From assembly GCA_963576735.1 (NCBI GenBank), contig OY755183.1:11985213-12049212 (forward strand): a DNA stretch of 64,000 nt, given 5' to 3'. The translations under genes were made by a program, and so were the position numbers. This document shows positions 41,866-53,002 of the stretch, in pieces (the stretch's first letter is position 1; the number at the start of each line of letters is the position of its first letter). The stretch is from Bedellia somnulentella. Its lineage: Eukaryota > Arthropoda > Insecta > Lepidoptera > Bedelliidae. A model generated the notes under the pieces. The model was not told the origin of the DNA and searched no databases. It was given only the letters and a program-made list of their open reading frames with translations.

Positions 41866-42700
41866 TCGTGGTTCGGCCCAGCTTCGCTCGGGTAGTGTAG
41901 ATTTAAAAATATCTGAGGTTTCTTCAATCACTGCTCAAGCGTTATGAAATTGGCGCCTTCGTTACAACTTATAGCACTCCTGTCTGAATATAGTGTAAAT
42001 GTTTGATTTTGAAAGCGCTTTTACGAATTGTTCAGATCAGGATCTCCGAAAATAAGCTATTACTAAGGTTTTAATTGATGCAACTACTGGCGCCACCTAG
42101 TATGTAATATGTAAATTAGTAAGGGTTATGGTTTTGGTCGCGTGCGACTATTATGTTTCTATGATTATTTTTTTATGGAGTAGGTAATAATGTTAACTTT
42201 TTTAAATAAGGGATGATTGAGAGTATTATAAACGTAAGAGTAAACAAATATAATCAGAATGCTCCGAACTGCTAAGCTATCAAGTTACACGTGTTGTTGT
42301 GAGTCAACCATAAAAGATAGACATATGCTGTTGCGGAAAAAATATTTTTGGACATTTTATGTAGAATATTTCCGTCATACGTGATTTCTATGTAACTTTA
42401 ACCATTATGGCTGCACACGCGACGGAAGCTTAAAAAATGGAGTAACATCCCCGTTTTCCCAAAATTTCCCAAAATTCCCCTTCACTACTCTGCTGCCCAG
42501 GAGTATGAAGATAATTGTGCCAAGTTTCGTTAAAATCCGTCGAGTAGTTTTTGTTTCCATAAGGATCATACAAACCGACAGACATACAGACAGACAAAAA
42601 TTTTACTGATTGCATTTTTGGCATCAACCCCTGATATTTATTTTGAAAATATATTTCATGTACAGAATTGACCTCTCTAAAGATTTATTAAAAGTATAGA
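41866..42700 (-). mobile_element. Non-autonomous Helitron of the 54659 family
   Basis: On the minus strand it starts TCTATACTTTTAATAAATCT, preceded by A. It shares over most of its length the sequence of 54659-55633: aattctgtacatgaaatata, (CTGT)n, tcgacggattttaacgaaac, ggagttactccattttttaa. The 3' end (gagcgaagctgggccgaacc) keeps the terminal hairpin but has lost a clean CTAG. Confidence 0.75.
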
Positions 42701-43211
42701 TGTATGTTTTGTTCGATTTGCACTAAAACATGATTACGCATCTTATACAAAAAGCTAAACCAGAAGATTTTTGCTCAAAAACTTTACCAATTTCCAACTC
42801 TAAACTACACCATTGAGTGTACACCGATATTTATAATCCCTCCTTCTAACGATCAAAGCACATTTTTCTACAAGCGGTTTCCACCAACATCAGCAGAACA
42901 AAAACTAGACAGAACAAAAGCAGCTGGCAGAATTGTCTAGGTCTTTGCTGCAGTGACCTTGAACTGCGTCGCACGAGCCAGCTTTGCCGTGCCGTGCTTT
43001 GCCTGTATTATGTATGCGGCGGCCCATTACTTTTAACATGTTTACTTTTCTAGGCTGGACGTTTTAGTTATTCATTGAAGTACTTTGTTACCTAGTGTTG
43101 CTAATGAACTTGCTTCAACACTTTTTTATAGTAAGTTAGGTGTAGGTTTTGTTATTGATGACTAGTGAAGTGAGCTTTTAGATATGGTATTTCTATTTAA
43201 TAATATAATAT

Positions 43212-43452
43212 CATACTTACTTATACTCACGGCCATAAATCCCAAAAAGGGGTAGCCAGAGCTTCTGAGCTAGAAACTCCTCAGCCACATTTGGAAGTTG
43301 ATAGGGGACATGATGGTAGAAATAAAGTATCGTTGGTGATGGGTCTCCAACCGCATCGCCCAAAGCCCACTAAAAATACCCTTTAGTCGCCCCTTACGAC
43401 ACCCGTGGGAAAAAAGGGGTAGCGATATTCTAAGCCGGCAGTACACGACAAA
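43212..43452 (-). mobile_element. TATG-SINE, older subfamily
   Basis: cttactcacggccataaatc-like tail, ggtctccaaccgcatcgccc, cgccccttacgacacccgtg, ctaagccggcagtacacgac. Full length. Confidence 0.85.
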
Positions 43453-43792
43453 ATATAATATGAGTTTTTGCGTAGATAAGTGAAATCATGTATGTAAAAC
43501 CAAACGAGAAGCTACTCGTATATCATGAAAACGGATCTTACCGAGATTAACTAGTAATGTGTTATTAATTCGTTCAAGTGGCTTCAAATTCAAATCAAAC
43601 CTTTAACTAAATATGTCTTTCAACTTTTACTATGAAAATGTCAATTCTACATCACAAACTTTATTCGTCAGAGTTTCATTGTTATCTCCAATGACATTAG
43701 TATCAAGTAGATACTAGTTTTCAACAATCATTATATTATTCAGCAACTTTTCCGGATCTTCTAGTTTGAGAAATGTTCCAAACATCAAAGCA

Positions 43793-44013
43793 AATAAAGA
43801 AAGAAAGAAAGAAAAACGTTTATTCGCCATTTGTAGGCACAAGAAGAACAAGTAACATAATACAAAAAATAATTTACAACTTAATTTTAACAACATTTAA
43901 AATAAATTTGTTATAAAATAAAAAATAATAAAAAACAAAAAAAAGAGAATCAATAAAAAAACATACAAAAATTTGCCATGCACTTCCCGTGCCACCCGAA
44001 CAGCGAATTGGAA
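43793..44013 (-). mobile_element. LINE 3' tail with (GAAA)n
   Basis: taaagaaagaaagaaagaaa, then aacgtttattcgccatttgt, aggcacaagaagaacaagta. The empty site is visible in the other duplication copy (caaatattgtcaaagtgctg), which fixes the borders. Confidence 0.7.
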
Positions 44014-44217
44014 ATAATGTTAAAGTGCTGAACTCTATTTATTAACTAAAGTATGTTTGCTCGGAATAGTTTGGTATGTATTTATTTGAGTCGACGAAAC
44101 TCGTTAAAATACATTTTATTGCGTAAAATATACGGCTGCAGCTCTTACACTTGTGTAATAACTCTGTGTCTTTTCCTTTAAAAGCAAACTTTTCTAAACG
44201 TCAATGTTATTTTATAA

Positions 44218-44424
44218 CTAGTAGTCCGCCCCGAATTTGCACGGATGGTGTTAAATAATTTTACTGCTTAAGTCGTACGATATTTAGCGTGATGATTTAT
44301 ATTGTATGTCCTTTTCCTGGTTCTAAGCTACCTCTCCAACAATTTTCAGCCAGATCTGTTCATCTGTTCTCGAGTTATGAATAGTGTAGCCAACAGAACT
44401 TTCTTTTATATATACTATATATAT
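44218..44424 (-). mobile_element. Non-autonomous Helitron
   Basis: The minus-strand 3' end is ccgtgcaaattcggggcgga-ctaCTAG at 44218-44221. The interior has tgttctcgagttatgaatag and the left flank of a TA-rich 5' end (tatatatactatatat). The exact 5' border is uncertain. Confidence 0.6.
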
Positions 44425-45049
44425 ATTGTCATAATACCAGTTTCTACGTAAATAATTTGTGCAGATAAGTCAAATGATGTATGTATATCCAAAGAAGAGG
44501 GTATGTAAGCATTAAAACGGACCTTACCGAGATTAACTAGTTTCACATCACTAGTCCGTTAATTCATCTTAGTGGCTTCAAATTCAAATCAAAAACTTTT
44601 AGCTAAAGATGTCTTTCAACTTTTACTATGAAAATGTCGATTCTACATCACAAACTTTCTTCGTCAGAGTTTCATTGTTATCTCCAATGACATTAGTATC
44701 AAGTAGATACTAGTTTTCAACAATCATTATATTATTCAGCAACTTTTCCGGATCTTCTAGTTTGAGAAATGTTCCAAGCATCAAAGCAAATATTGTCAAA
44801 GTGCTGAACTATATATTAACTAAAGTATGCTTGCTCGGAATAGTATAAGAATGTATTTATTTCAGTCGACGAAACTCGTTAAAATACGTTTTGTTGCTTA
44901 AAATATACCGTTGCAGCTCTAATACACCTGTGTAATAACATCTGTGCGTTTTGGTTTAGTTTGCAAAACGTAAATTTTTCAAAAATACAAAACGACTTCT
45001 TTACTTAAGGTTTCAATTGATATAATTAACCAATTAAGATAAGTTAAAA

Positions 45050-45205
45050 AAACATACATACATACATATACTCACGGCTATATTTCCCTAGAAGGGGTAA
45101 CCAGAGCTAAGGAATTATAAATTCTTCAGCCACTTTTGGAAGTTGAGTGGGGAAAAGATGGTAAAAATAAAGGTTTTTGGTGATGGGTCTCCAACCGCAT
45201 CGCAA
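45050..45205 (-). mobile_element. TATG-SINE, 3' half
   Basis: catacatacatatactcacg ... gggtctccaaccgcatcgca. The same truncation point as 31150-31286 and 32772-32926. Confidence 0.8.
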
Positions 45206-45431
45206 ACTTTTATAGCAAAATTAAAAGTTATAAGATGACTGAAACCCAATTATAGGTTCTAAAGGTCTATATGGGTGAATTTCAACAAATGCTGTTTTTT
45301 CTATCATATCGGTGAATCTTTTGAAATCATGTTTTTATACATGTTTTCCAACTGTTATGTATTCTTCTATGGGTATTTATATCGTTACACTTACTTACTT
45401 ACATATTAGTATTTACTTAAACTAAGGAGAT

Positions 45432-45565
45432 ATAGAGGTTTAAGTTTTGATGGCCACCGATATGATACAATATCCAGCGATCGTTTTTCATGTACACCGA
45501 TATGTGAAGACCGATAAGTCGAATCACCGATATGATAATTCTATCCACCGAAATGATAAATCTAT
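45432..45565. repeat. 21-bp iteron cluster, left group
   Basis: Units of the form atCCACCGATATGATAAatct: two in exact 21-bp tandem (45515-45556) and three looser ones upstream (ccaccgatatgatac, caccgatatgtgaa, accgataagtcg). Same motif as at 49700-49925. Confidence 0.75.
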
Positions 45566-45749
45566 CAATTTTAAAAACATTAATGAATAACCTGTTTTAA
45601 AAGGTGTTTTAATAACAAACAATTTATTAATATCTTGCTATTGTATTCATAAAAATTGCGTACGTTTATTTACATCTACCGTCATACCGTTTAGATTCTG
45701 AGTGCAGCCGTACCTACCAATCTAGCTGTATTACATATGTTATAGGCAA

Positions 45750-46270
45750 TCTGTATTTAAGGCAATGTATGAAATAATATTGACTGTACACCTTGCCTAG
45801 GCATTCTAAAGAATGCCTAATAAACATCAGGCAATCTGTTAAAAATTAGTGAAAAATATACCTTGCATTTTCGGTCGTAAATTTTTCAGAGTCTGATAAT
45901 AACCAAACACGCGAGGCTTCATTTCACTGCGCTGCACTTCACTCAGTTCCACGAAGCTCCACTCCACCAGCTCCGCAAACTCCCCATCATCGTTCCGTGT
46001 TTTCCGCTGGCTCCGTAGAGCTTCGTTTTACTTTGTTCAGCTTCGCTTGCTCTATTACGCACTTGCATTTATTTTTACCCCTCTTTCCTACTTCCCATTG
46101 TAGCATAGGTATTAGATTTTATAGTTTGCCAGTGGTTCAACAGGCATTCTATAGAATGCTTAGGAATTCTTTACATTGCCTAGGAAAAGTATGAAATAGA
46201 GTTAAGATGATATATCATTTCATAAATTTCCTACAGGATCATGGCCCCTACACCTATAGATTGCCTATGT
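45750..46270. repeat. Palindrome-rich 0.5-kb repeat, copy 1
   Basis: Matches 48910-49325 in order: cttgcctaggcattct, taaacatcaggcaatctg, a GC-rich middle with many gctcc/cgct words, cattctatagaatgct, attgcctaggaaaagtatga and cctacaggatca. Short perfect palindromes such as gcattctatagaatgc recur. No protein family is recognised and superfamily is unknown. Confidence 0.7.
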
Positions 46271-46295
46271 ATGGACATTGGTAGTTATCTTTCTA

Positions 46296-46488
46296 AGGTT
46301 ATACATGCGAGAGTTTGTAAGGATGGATGGATCTTTGTTACTCTTTCACGCAAAAAGGGCTATATGGATTTGAATCAATTTTGGTGGAGAGATAGAATAT
46401 AACCTGGATTAACACATAGGCTATGTTTTATCCTGAAATTCCCACGGGAACAGGAACTACGCGTGTGAAACCGCAGGGCGTCTGCTAG
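46296..46488 (+). mobile_element. Helitron 3' fragment
   Basis: gcgagagtttgtaaggatgg, gatctttgttactctttcac and ggattaacacataggctatg match the minus strand of the 24844-25123 Helitron. It ends gaaaccgcagggcgtctgCTAG followed by T. Confidence 0.7.
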
Positions 46489-47186
46489 TATGTAATATTT
46501 TTATATGTACATGTTGCGGATAATATAAGTAAAAAACTACAACGAGGTTGTTTCAAAATCACTTTATTAATTGCTATCCGTCCACAACTCTTGCATCTAT
46601 ACTAATATTATAAAGAGGAAAGGTTTGATTTTTTGTTTGTTTGTTTGTTTGAATTGAATAGGCTCCAAAACTACTGGACGGATTTGAAAAATTCTTTCAC
46701 TGTTTTAATCCTACACTATTCCCGAGTGACATAGGCTATATTTCATTTTCAAAAAAATTAGGGATCCTTACGTAAACTTCAAAAATGTAACCCAAGGTGT
46801 TAAAGAAATACCAAAAAAAATATTTACATCGCGTGCGCTGCGAAAACTATTGAAAATAGAATAAAATTATATACAACAATTTTATAGAACACATCATTAT
46901 CTAAAAAAAATGCCCCGACAGCATGTCTCTAACTATTATAGTTATCTCACAACAAGCGTCATTATATAAAATTATTTAAAATTAAATTAAAATCCTGCTT
47001 TAGAAAAGGCTCTTTATTTGTACCTATCTAATCCTTATAAAAAACGTATATATTATTTCAGACTACTTCAATACCCTTATATTACTTTTTGAATTATTCA
47101 ATTCGAACATTCCATTCGAAAGTTATCTCGAATTAAAAACTAGATAAAACTCCGCTCGATTAGCTATGCATAGTAAGTTGTTGCAG

Positions 47187-47557
47187 GCGTCACGAAGGGG
47201 TACGGGAGGCTGCTTATCAAAGAGTTAAAGCAAAATTTAATTGTAGCGACTATTATCACTGGCCCAGCAGCCGGTCAATTAGCTCATATACCGAGGATAC
47301 CGATGATCCCAACTGATCTGCCAATTCCATTTAAACGGCTACAATTTCCGGTTAAAACATCTTTTGCTTTAACAATCAATAAGTTCCAAGGCCAAAACTT
47401 CAAATTAGTAGGGATTGACCTGCGAAAGAATTGTTTTACTCACGGTCAACTGTACGTTGGCCTGTCGCGGGTGGGAGCTCCTGAACATCAATTTATTTTG
47501 CTGCCCCAAAATACAACAACGTCAAATATTGTTTACAAGGAAGCTCTAACTCTATAA
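47187..47557 (+). pseudogene. Helitron Pif1-like helicase, C-terminal remnant
   Basis: The frame reads ELKQNLIVATIITGPAAGQL, then HIPRIPMIPTDLPIPFKRLQ, FPVKTSFALTINKFQGQNFK and HGQLYVGLSRVGAPEHQFIL, ending at a natural stop. The TINKxQGQ and GQLYVGLSRV motifs are the last helicase motifs (V and VI) of the Pif1-type helicase carried by Helitrons. There are about 120 residues here, against more than 1000 in a full RepHel protein. The upstream part is deleted. Confidence 0.9.
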
Positions 47558-47636
47558 ATTGAATGGCTTTTGATGTAATTACTCATTATGAAAAAATAAA
47601 AAAATATATATAAATATAAATACAAAAAAATATAAC

Positions 47637-48150
47637 ATACATACATACATACATATACTCACGGCTTTAAATCCCTAGAAGGGGTAGCCAGAGCTAAGGA
47701 ATCAGAAATTCCTCAGCCACTTTTGGAAGTCTGCTGTGTAGTGTCGGCTTAGAATAGCACTACCCCATTTCTTCCGGTGGGTGTACGTAAGAGGCGACTA
47801 ACGGTATTGGGGCTTTTAAGGGATTTTGGGCGATGCGGTTGGAGACCCATCACCAACAACCTTTATTTTACCATCTTTTCCCCACACAACTTCCAAAAGT
47901 GGCTGAGGAATTTCTAATTCCTTAGCTCTGGCTACCCCTTCTAGGGATTTATAGCCGTGAGTATATGTATGTATGTACTTTTGGAAGTTGTGTGGGGAAA
48001 AGATGGTGAAATAAAGGTTGTTGGTGATGGGTCACCAACCGCATCGCCCAAAAATCCCTCAAAAGCCCCAAAACCGTTAGTCGCCTCTTACGTACACCCA
48101 CCGGAAGAAATGGGGTAGTGCTATTCTAAGCCGACACTACACAGCAAAAA
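47637..48150 (-). mobile_element. TATG-SINE (minus), split by a later TATG-SINE
   Basis: The 3' part lies at 47637-47730 and the 5' part at 47977-48150 (gttgtgtggggaaaagatgg ... aagccgacactacacagc). The interruption is the plus-strand copy 47731-47976. The host copy itself sits inside the Helitron 46596-48268. Confidence 0.92.
47731..47976 (+). mobile_element. TATG-SINE (plus) with 12-bp target duplication
   Basis: A full-length 246-bp copy from ctgctgtgtagtgtcggctt to gagtatatgtatgtatgt, bracketed by ACTTTTGGAAGT at 47719-47730 and 47977-47988. This is direct evidence for retroposition of the family with a 12-bp duplication, and it defines both element ends. Confidence 0.95.
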
Positions 48151-48269
48151 AATATAACATAGTTTAAAACTTAAAAAAAATATGTTAAAATAATAATACA
48201 TGTAATAAAATGAAAAACAAAATGTTAATGATAATTCATGCCCGAGCGAAGCCGGGACGGGCTGCTAGT

Positions 48270-48900
48270 CTTAAATAAGTCGTTCGTCGTTACTGTTTAA
48301 ATTTCAAATTAACATTCATAATCTACATATAACTTCTATTGTATAATTTTTTTGAGTTTAAGAAAATCAGTATTTTACAATAGATAAACATTAATTATTT
48401 ATCACATGAGTAACGTACTTACTTTAATTATTACTTTTAATCACAAAAATATATAACTTTGATAACAACTTACTAAACTTACAATTTTTTTTTTGTAATT
48501 CTAGATTACTTTGATATCAAAACCACCAGAATTCTTTTTTAATCATAGCATAGGTACAAAACGGCAGCTACCTACCAACTTACTTTTAAAGTATATTTAA
48601 AATATAGCAATAGGAACTATTTTTCTGTAGTTCAACACTGAGGTATTTGGTAATAATAAAATTTTAAAAACAAAACAATCAAGTACTAAAACCTAAGCAA
48701 GCACCTCTAATCTAGTTATAATGTAAATCAGCCTTCATGTTAAAATCAAATATAAAAAAATTGGATTAATGACTAATAATGATCTGCGTTGCAAATGATT
48801 CAGAATCAGGAATCTTAGAAATTATAATCACAGCAATCTTATTATTATCAACAAGTTATGTCTTGTGTATTTTAAAATGAATCGTGCCTAAAACGTTCAC
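48270..48900. other. AT-rich stretch, nothing recognised
   Basis: No ORF with family resemblance and no repeat shared with the rest of the window, apart from A/T-rich low complexity. Confidence 0.55.
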
Positions 48901-48909
48901 GAAAAATGA

Positions 48910-49325
48910 AATAATATTAAGTCTACATTTTGCCTAGGCATTTACACATGATAAACATCAGGCAATGTATAAAAAATAGTAGAAAAATCTATTTCTCTAC
49001 ATCTCAAAGATGCACTTTGGTCGTTTATTTTTCTAGTGCGCTGCGCTGCGCTGCGCTGCGCTGCGCTCCTTTCAGTTCCTCGAAGCTACATTACTTCTGC
49101 CGCGGATCGTTTTTACCATTCTTTCCTTCTTCCCACTGTCGCATGTATTAACTATTTTATCACACTTTGCCTGTAATTAACAGGCGTTCTATAGAATGCC
49201 AAGTAATTCTAGAAATTGCCTAGGTAAAGTATGAAATTCAGTTAAAAAGTTATATCATCTTAAATTGTCTACAGGACCCCGGCATTCTATACATTACCTA
49301 GGCATTATGCAGATTGCCAATGACA
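48910..49325. repeat. Palindrome-rich 0.5-kb repeat, copy 2, with (GCGCT)n
   Basis: Same series of blocks as 45750-46270: attttgcctaggcattta, aaacatcaggcaatgtat, gcgttctatagaatgcca, attgcctaggtaaagtatga, ctacaggaccccgg. The middle carries a 5-bp microsatellite (gcgct) at 49037-49068. Strand of any original element is unknown. Confidence 0.7.
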
Positions 49326-49377
49326 AATACACTCACTATTGTGCAACACTTTTTGTTAGGCCAGTAGAATGTGAATG

Positions 49378-49417
49378 TTGAATTTTGTTGAACAATATTT
49401 CGTTCAACAAAATTCAA
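49378..49417. repeat. Perfect 16-bp inverted repeat
   Basis: TTGAATTTTGTTGAAC at 49378-49393 is complementary to 49402-49417, with an 8-nt loop. It lies between the palindrome-rich repeat and the iteron array. Confidence 0.85.
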
Positions 49418-49699
49418 TATCAATATCATATTTACCCGTGAAAACAAACAACCCAACAAGAGACCATTATATCACTAAAAATACCTTGTTACCTTTATTC
49501 TAAAGATTACACAAAAAACACAAATTTTCTAATGACTTAAAATAAAGTGAGCTACAACGGGCTTATGCTGCAAAAAAATGCTCTTCCTCTGGGCCAGTTT
49601 ACATTAAATTATCATTTCTCGTTCCCGCGCTCTGTTCATTTTTGTAAAGAAAAACGAATCGTTAATCTATGGTAACTACACACGGATGTTAATAATAGG

Positions 49700-49925
49700 A
49701 TACACCGATGTGATAAATCAATCCACCGAAATGATAAAGCCATCCACCGACATGAGAAGTCCATTCACCGATATGATAAAACTATGCGTTGTTTACAATT
49801 CAATGCACCGATATGAGAAATAAGCCACCGATCCAAGTTTCCTTATCATATCGGTGGAATTTATCATATCGGTGGGGAAAAAAGCCACCGATTCCACCGA
49901 TATGAGAACACCGACATGAGAAAAT
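49700..49925. repeat. 21-bp iteron array, right group
   Basis: Four exact-period 21-bp units (49700-49783) of consensus atCCACCGATATGATAAatc, then at least six more copies of CACCGATATGA in both orientations up to 49925, including a back-to-back pair (tcatatcggtgg and ccaccgatatga). Further single copies lie at about 50065, 50251 and 50449. No ORF. Confidence 0.85.
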
Positions 49926-50866
49926 GCACAATTTTTCGCGGTTTACTGAAAAAATATTATATTTAGGCACTATTCAAAAACAGTTATGAAAACTAGTATG
50001 ATAAATGCCTTTGTTAAAAGTAGAAAACTGTAAAATTTCCAGTAATTAAGCAAGATAAAGCAACCACCGATAACTTGAAAAAAATGTCCAGGACCCAAAA
50101 ATTTGAATACTTACGTTTTTGGCGGGAAAACGCATCGATCTTGTACACGTCCGACCAGATTGCGCTTACGCACGTCACTAAATCTGAGCAAATTTAAGGG
50201 AGAGGAGGCCATAGGACTGGTTTATACAAGATTGGAGAGACTTAAATTTTACCCACCGATTTGCTACATTATTCCAAGACAAGTATGTTTGTGCCACTCA
50301 GTAAAAAATATCGCTAGTTATAAAGTAAAATCTATTATTTACTACTAAAATGATTTATACGCTATCGATTAGAATAATTTTTAAGCTACATTTAACATTA
50401 TTGGTGGTCTTACAAGCACATTTGTCTGTAAAAAAAGTAGGGGGACAGCACCGATGTGAGAAAAAACGGGGTTTAGGTCTTAATTTCTACCTAAAGACAT
50501 AGACTTAGCCAAATAATCTTTTTGCCCCAGTCAGGTAACTATCTACCATATACGTTGATAAATAATTGAAAACGGTATTCTCTTTTTGAAATATGAATTT
50601 CAACGAGGACAAAAAAAAACATCACTTGGGAAATTCACCCATATAACAGAAAAAATTGCGATCGCTGTCTTGTTAAAAATTATACTTTTAAAACAAATGC
50701 ACCGTCTTGAAAGTTTCAGGCACTTAATCTACAGACTTTATCGAAATCGAATTTACGAGTACATATTGCCTGATAGTTTTCAGAAAACTTGTAAGATAAC
50801 AGACTCACTTCAGGAAACTTGTAAGCGCAGATAATTAATGAAAAGTTTCCGATTAAATTCTATATT

Positions 50867-51097
50867 TGCCGTGTAGTGCCAGCTTAGGAAGTCACTACCT
50901 CTTTCTATCCACGGGCTTCGTAAATTGGTGAATAGGTGACTAAGGGTATGGGTTTTTGGGCGATGCGGTTGGAGACCCATCACCAGACCAACGATACTTC
51001 ATTTTTACCATCTTGCCCTCTGTCAACAGGCTGAAGACTTTATAGCTCTGAAACTCTGGCTAACCCTTTTTGGGATTTATGGCTGTGAGTATATAGA
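50867..51097 (+). mobile_element. TATG-SINE, older subfamily
   Basis: tgccgtgtagtgccagctta ... gcgatgcggttggagaccca ... ggctgtgagtatatagaata. Meets a minus-strand copy tail to tail. Confidence 0.82.
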
Positions 51098-51320
51098 ATA
51101 CATACATCATACAAACATATACTCACGGGTATAAATCCTTACAATTTTTCAGTCACTTTTGGAAGTTAAGTGGGGTAAAGATTGTAAAATAAATTATTTT
51201 GGTAATGGGCCTCCAACCGCATCGCCTAAAAATCACTTAATACCCGATACTCTTAGTGGCCTCTTACGATCACCCATGGGAAGAAATAGGTTAGTGCTAT
51301 TCTAAGCCGTCACTACATGT
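51098..51320 (-). mobile_element. TATG-SINE, tail to tail with the preceding copy
   Basis: acatcatacaaacatatact, gggcctccaaccgcatcgcc, ctattctaagccgtcactac. Lacks about 40 bp near its 3' module. Together with 50867-51097 it forms an imperfect 450-bp hairpin. Confidence 0.8.
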
Positions 51321-52680
51321 AAGAAACAAGTGAACTTCTCGAGATCACGCTTCTGAAAAGCTCATAGACGAAATGGGTTTGGCATTGGCACAAATAGAAC
51401 TTATGACTGGAATGGTTTATGAGACAGCTTGTGTACCGACATCGACGTAGGGCAAACCCATACGAGCGATTAACATCAGTCAAACGATTGGTTTTCTTTC
51501 TTGAACCGTTGGTGGTTTGACAGATATGCGATTGTAAACTTTCTGACCTCGGTACTGATTGTAGTGATTACCATGGTTTAAATTTGTTTGATTATTTTAA
51601 TCTACAAGATTGTTAGACTTAAAACGACTCAAGACTATAATTTTGAAATAGAGTAGCTAGAACGATAACATAAACGATTTTTCAGCTATTTAAATCGTTA
51701 GAGGGTGACGGACACAGGCCCCTTTTTAGCTATAAATCGATATTTAGATAAGTTGTCACTGTCTTAGTCAAAGTCTAACAAATGTAAAGTTGTATTACCC
51801 ATTTGTTATATCAAATTAAAATCACGGATTAAAATATCCCAATAGCTTCAAAACACTAACGTCGTAAATAAAATTTTAAATATTCATATTTTGGTCGTAT
51901 AAGTCTAACTGGTTCAAGCTTTTTTTGTTACTCATTTAATAAAATAAACAAATACTCTACCTAAACTCACTTTTTTCTAAAACCAATAAAAAACAAGAGA
52001 CTAATCTTTATCTGCGCCTCCCCTTATAGCCTATGCTGTTATATTTTAGCGTGACGCACGCAGTACAGTCGTAGGGCGCGACCCATAAAACTTTAGTTTC
52101 TGGAGCGAAATAATCTATCTTGTGAGCGGGAATACCGATTGAGTGGTTCCCGTCATCGTGGCGGTTCCGTTTAAAGCTTTATTTCGCATTGTTTTACAGT
52201 TTTCCATTGTCTTTCCTACTAATTTTGTAGGTTCTGACGAAGTGTATGGTTCAAACGGCCCCCATATTACTGATCTTCCTGACCGCCGATTGCGTTGTAA
52301 CTTGCAATATCGTCTCTAGCAAAACACATTCAAATATATGACATTGACTATTATACGCATAGATATATTATGATTATACCAGTTTGAACAAATCAGGGGT
52401 CGGTTAACCAAAAATGACCAAATAATTTGAGTCTGAATGCATTTTCCAAAATTTGCTTTGGTGGCAATTGTGCCAATGAAATGTTTTGGCATAAGAAGGA
52501 TAAATAATAAAAAGATATTTGATTATTGTTTTAAACAAAGTGCCTTAGCTTCGACTTAGGGTACTCACTACCACGTTGTTTACCGTGTGTGTTGTACGGG
52601 GAATAATGGATTTGGCGCATTTTAAGAGATCTATGTGTTTAGAAACCATCTACTTAATATTCCTCTACTCGGTGTAACTT
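51321..52680. other. Unannotated stretch with a weak promoter/start candidate
   Basis: Mostly plain sequence. From 52030 to 52320 the GC content rises. There is a TATA-like ttatatttta (about 52047) and an ATG at 52246 opening a hydrophobic 16-residue run (MVQTAPILLIFLTADC) that ends near a possible donor (gtaact, about 52296). It is too weak to call a gene. Confidence 0.3.
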
Positions 52681-53002
52681 TTCATCTGAAATCGTTTTTC
52701 TCCCCTGAAGGTAAAATATTGGAGGGGTAGATTGCCAATCCAATTTCCCACATAAAATTGAGTGTGCACGGAACCCTGAGAATCCTTCTCCATCTTGTAA
52801 AAACCATGACATATATAACTACCATAAAATCATAATTTAACGGCTTACGCCATAATTTGAGCATAAGGATAGTTTTTCCTAATATTGTCCAGATTCTTAA
52901 ATCCTGATTGACGTGCATGTAACTAAGAAAACCAATAAGATTAAAGAGATTAGGTTTAGTATATGTCTGCAAAGTATGGCGCCAAGTTAGTCTGTCATCT
53001 CG

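Larger units (their letters stand above)
43465..44960. repeat. Tandem duplication, copies 43465-44190 and 44448-44960
   Basis: The two copies share ttaccgagattaactagt, about 200 bp of near identity from tgtctttcaacttttactat to gagaaatgttccaa, and then gtgctgaactctatttatta and cagtcgacgaaactcgttaa. Copy 1 carries a 220-bp LINE-tail insertion (43793-44013), and a Helitron (44218-44424) lies between the copies. No coding signal. Confidence 0.85.
46596..48268 (+). mobile_element. Helitron with helicase remnant, TC...CTAG, A/T target
   Basis: Begins TCTATACTAATATTATAAAG after A (46595) and ends gagcgaagccgggacgggct-gCTAG before T (48269). A GC-rich hairpin precedes CTAG. It contains the C-terminal part of a Pif1-like Helitron helicase (47187-47557) and a nested pair of TATG-SINEs (47637-48150). 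The Rep nuclease and most of the helicase are missing, so it cannot move on its own. Confidence 0.85.

Noticed and set aside
50103..50834. Two 81-82 codon plus ORFs
   Set aside because: Neither has a recognisable domain. They lie in the iteron zone and have AT-driven composition.
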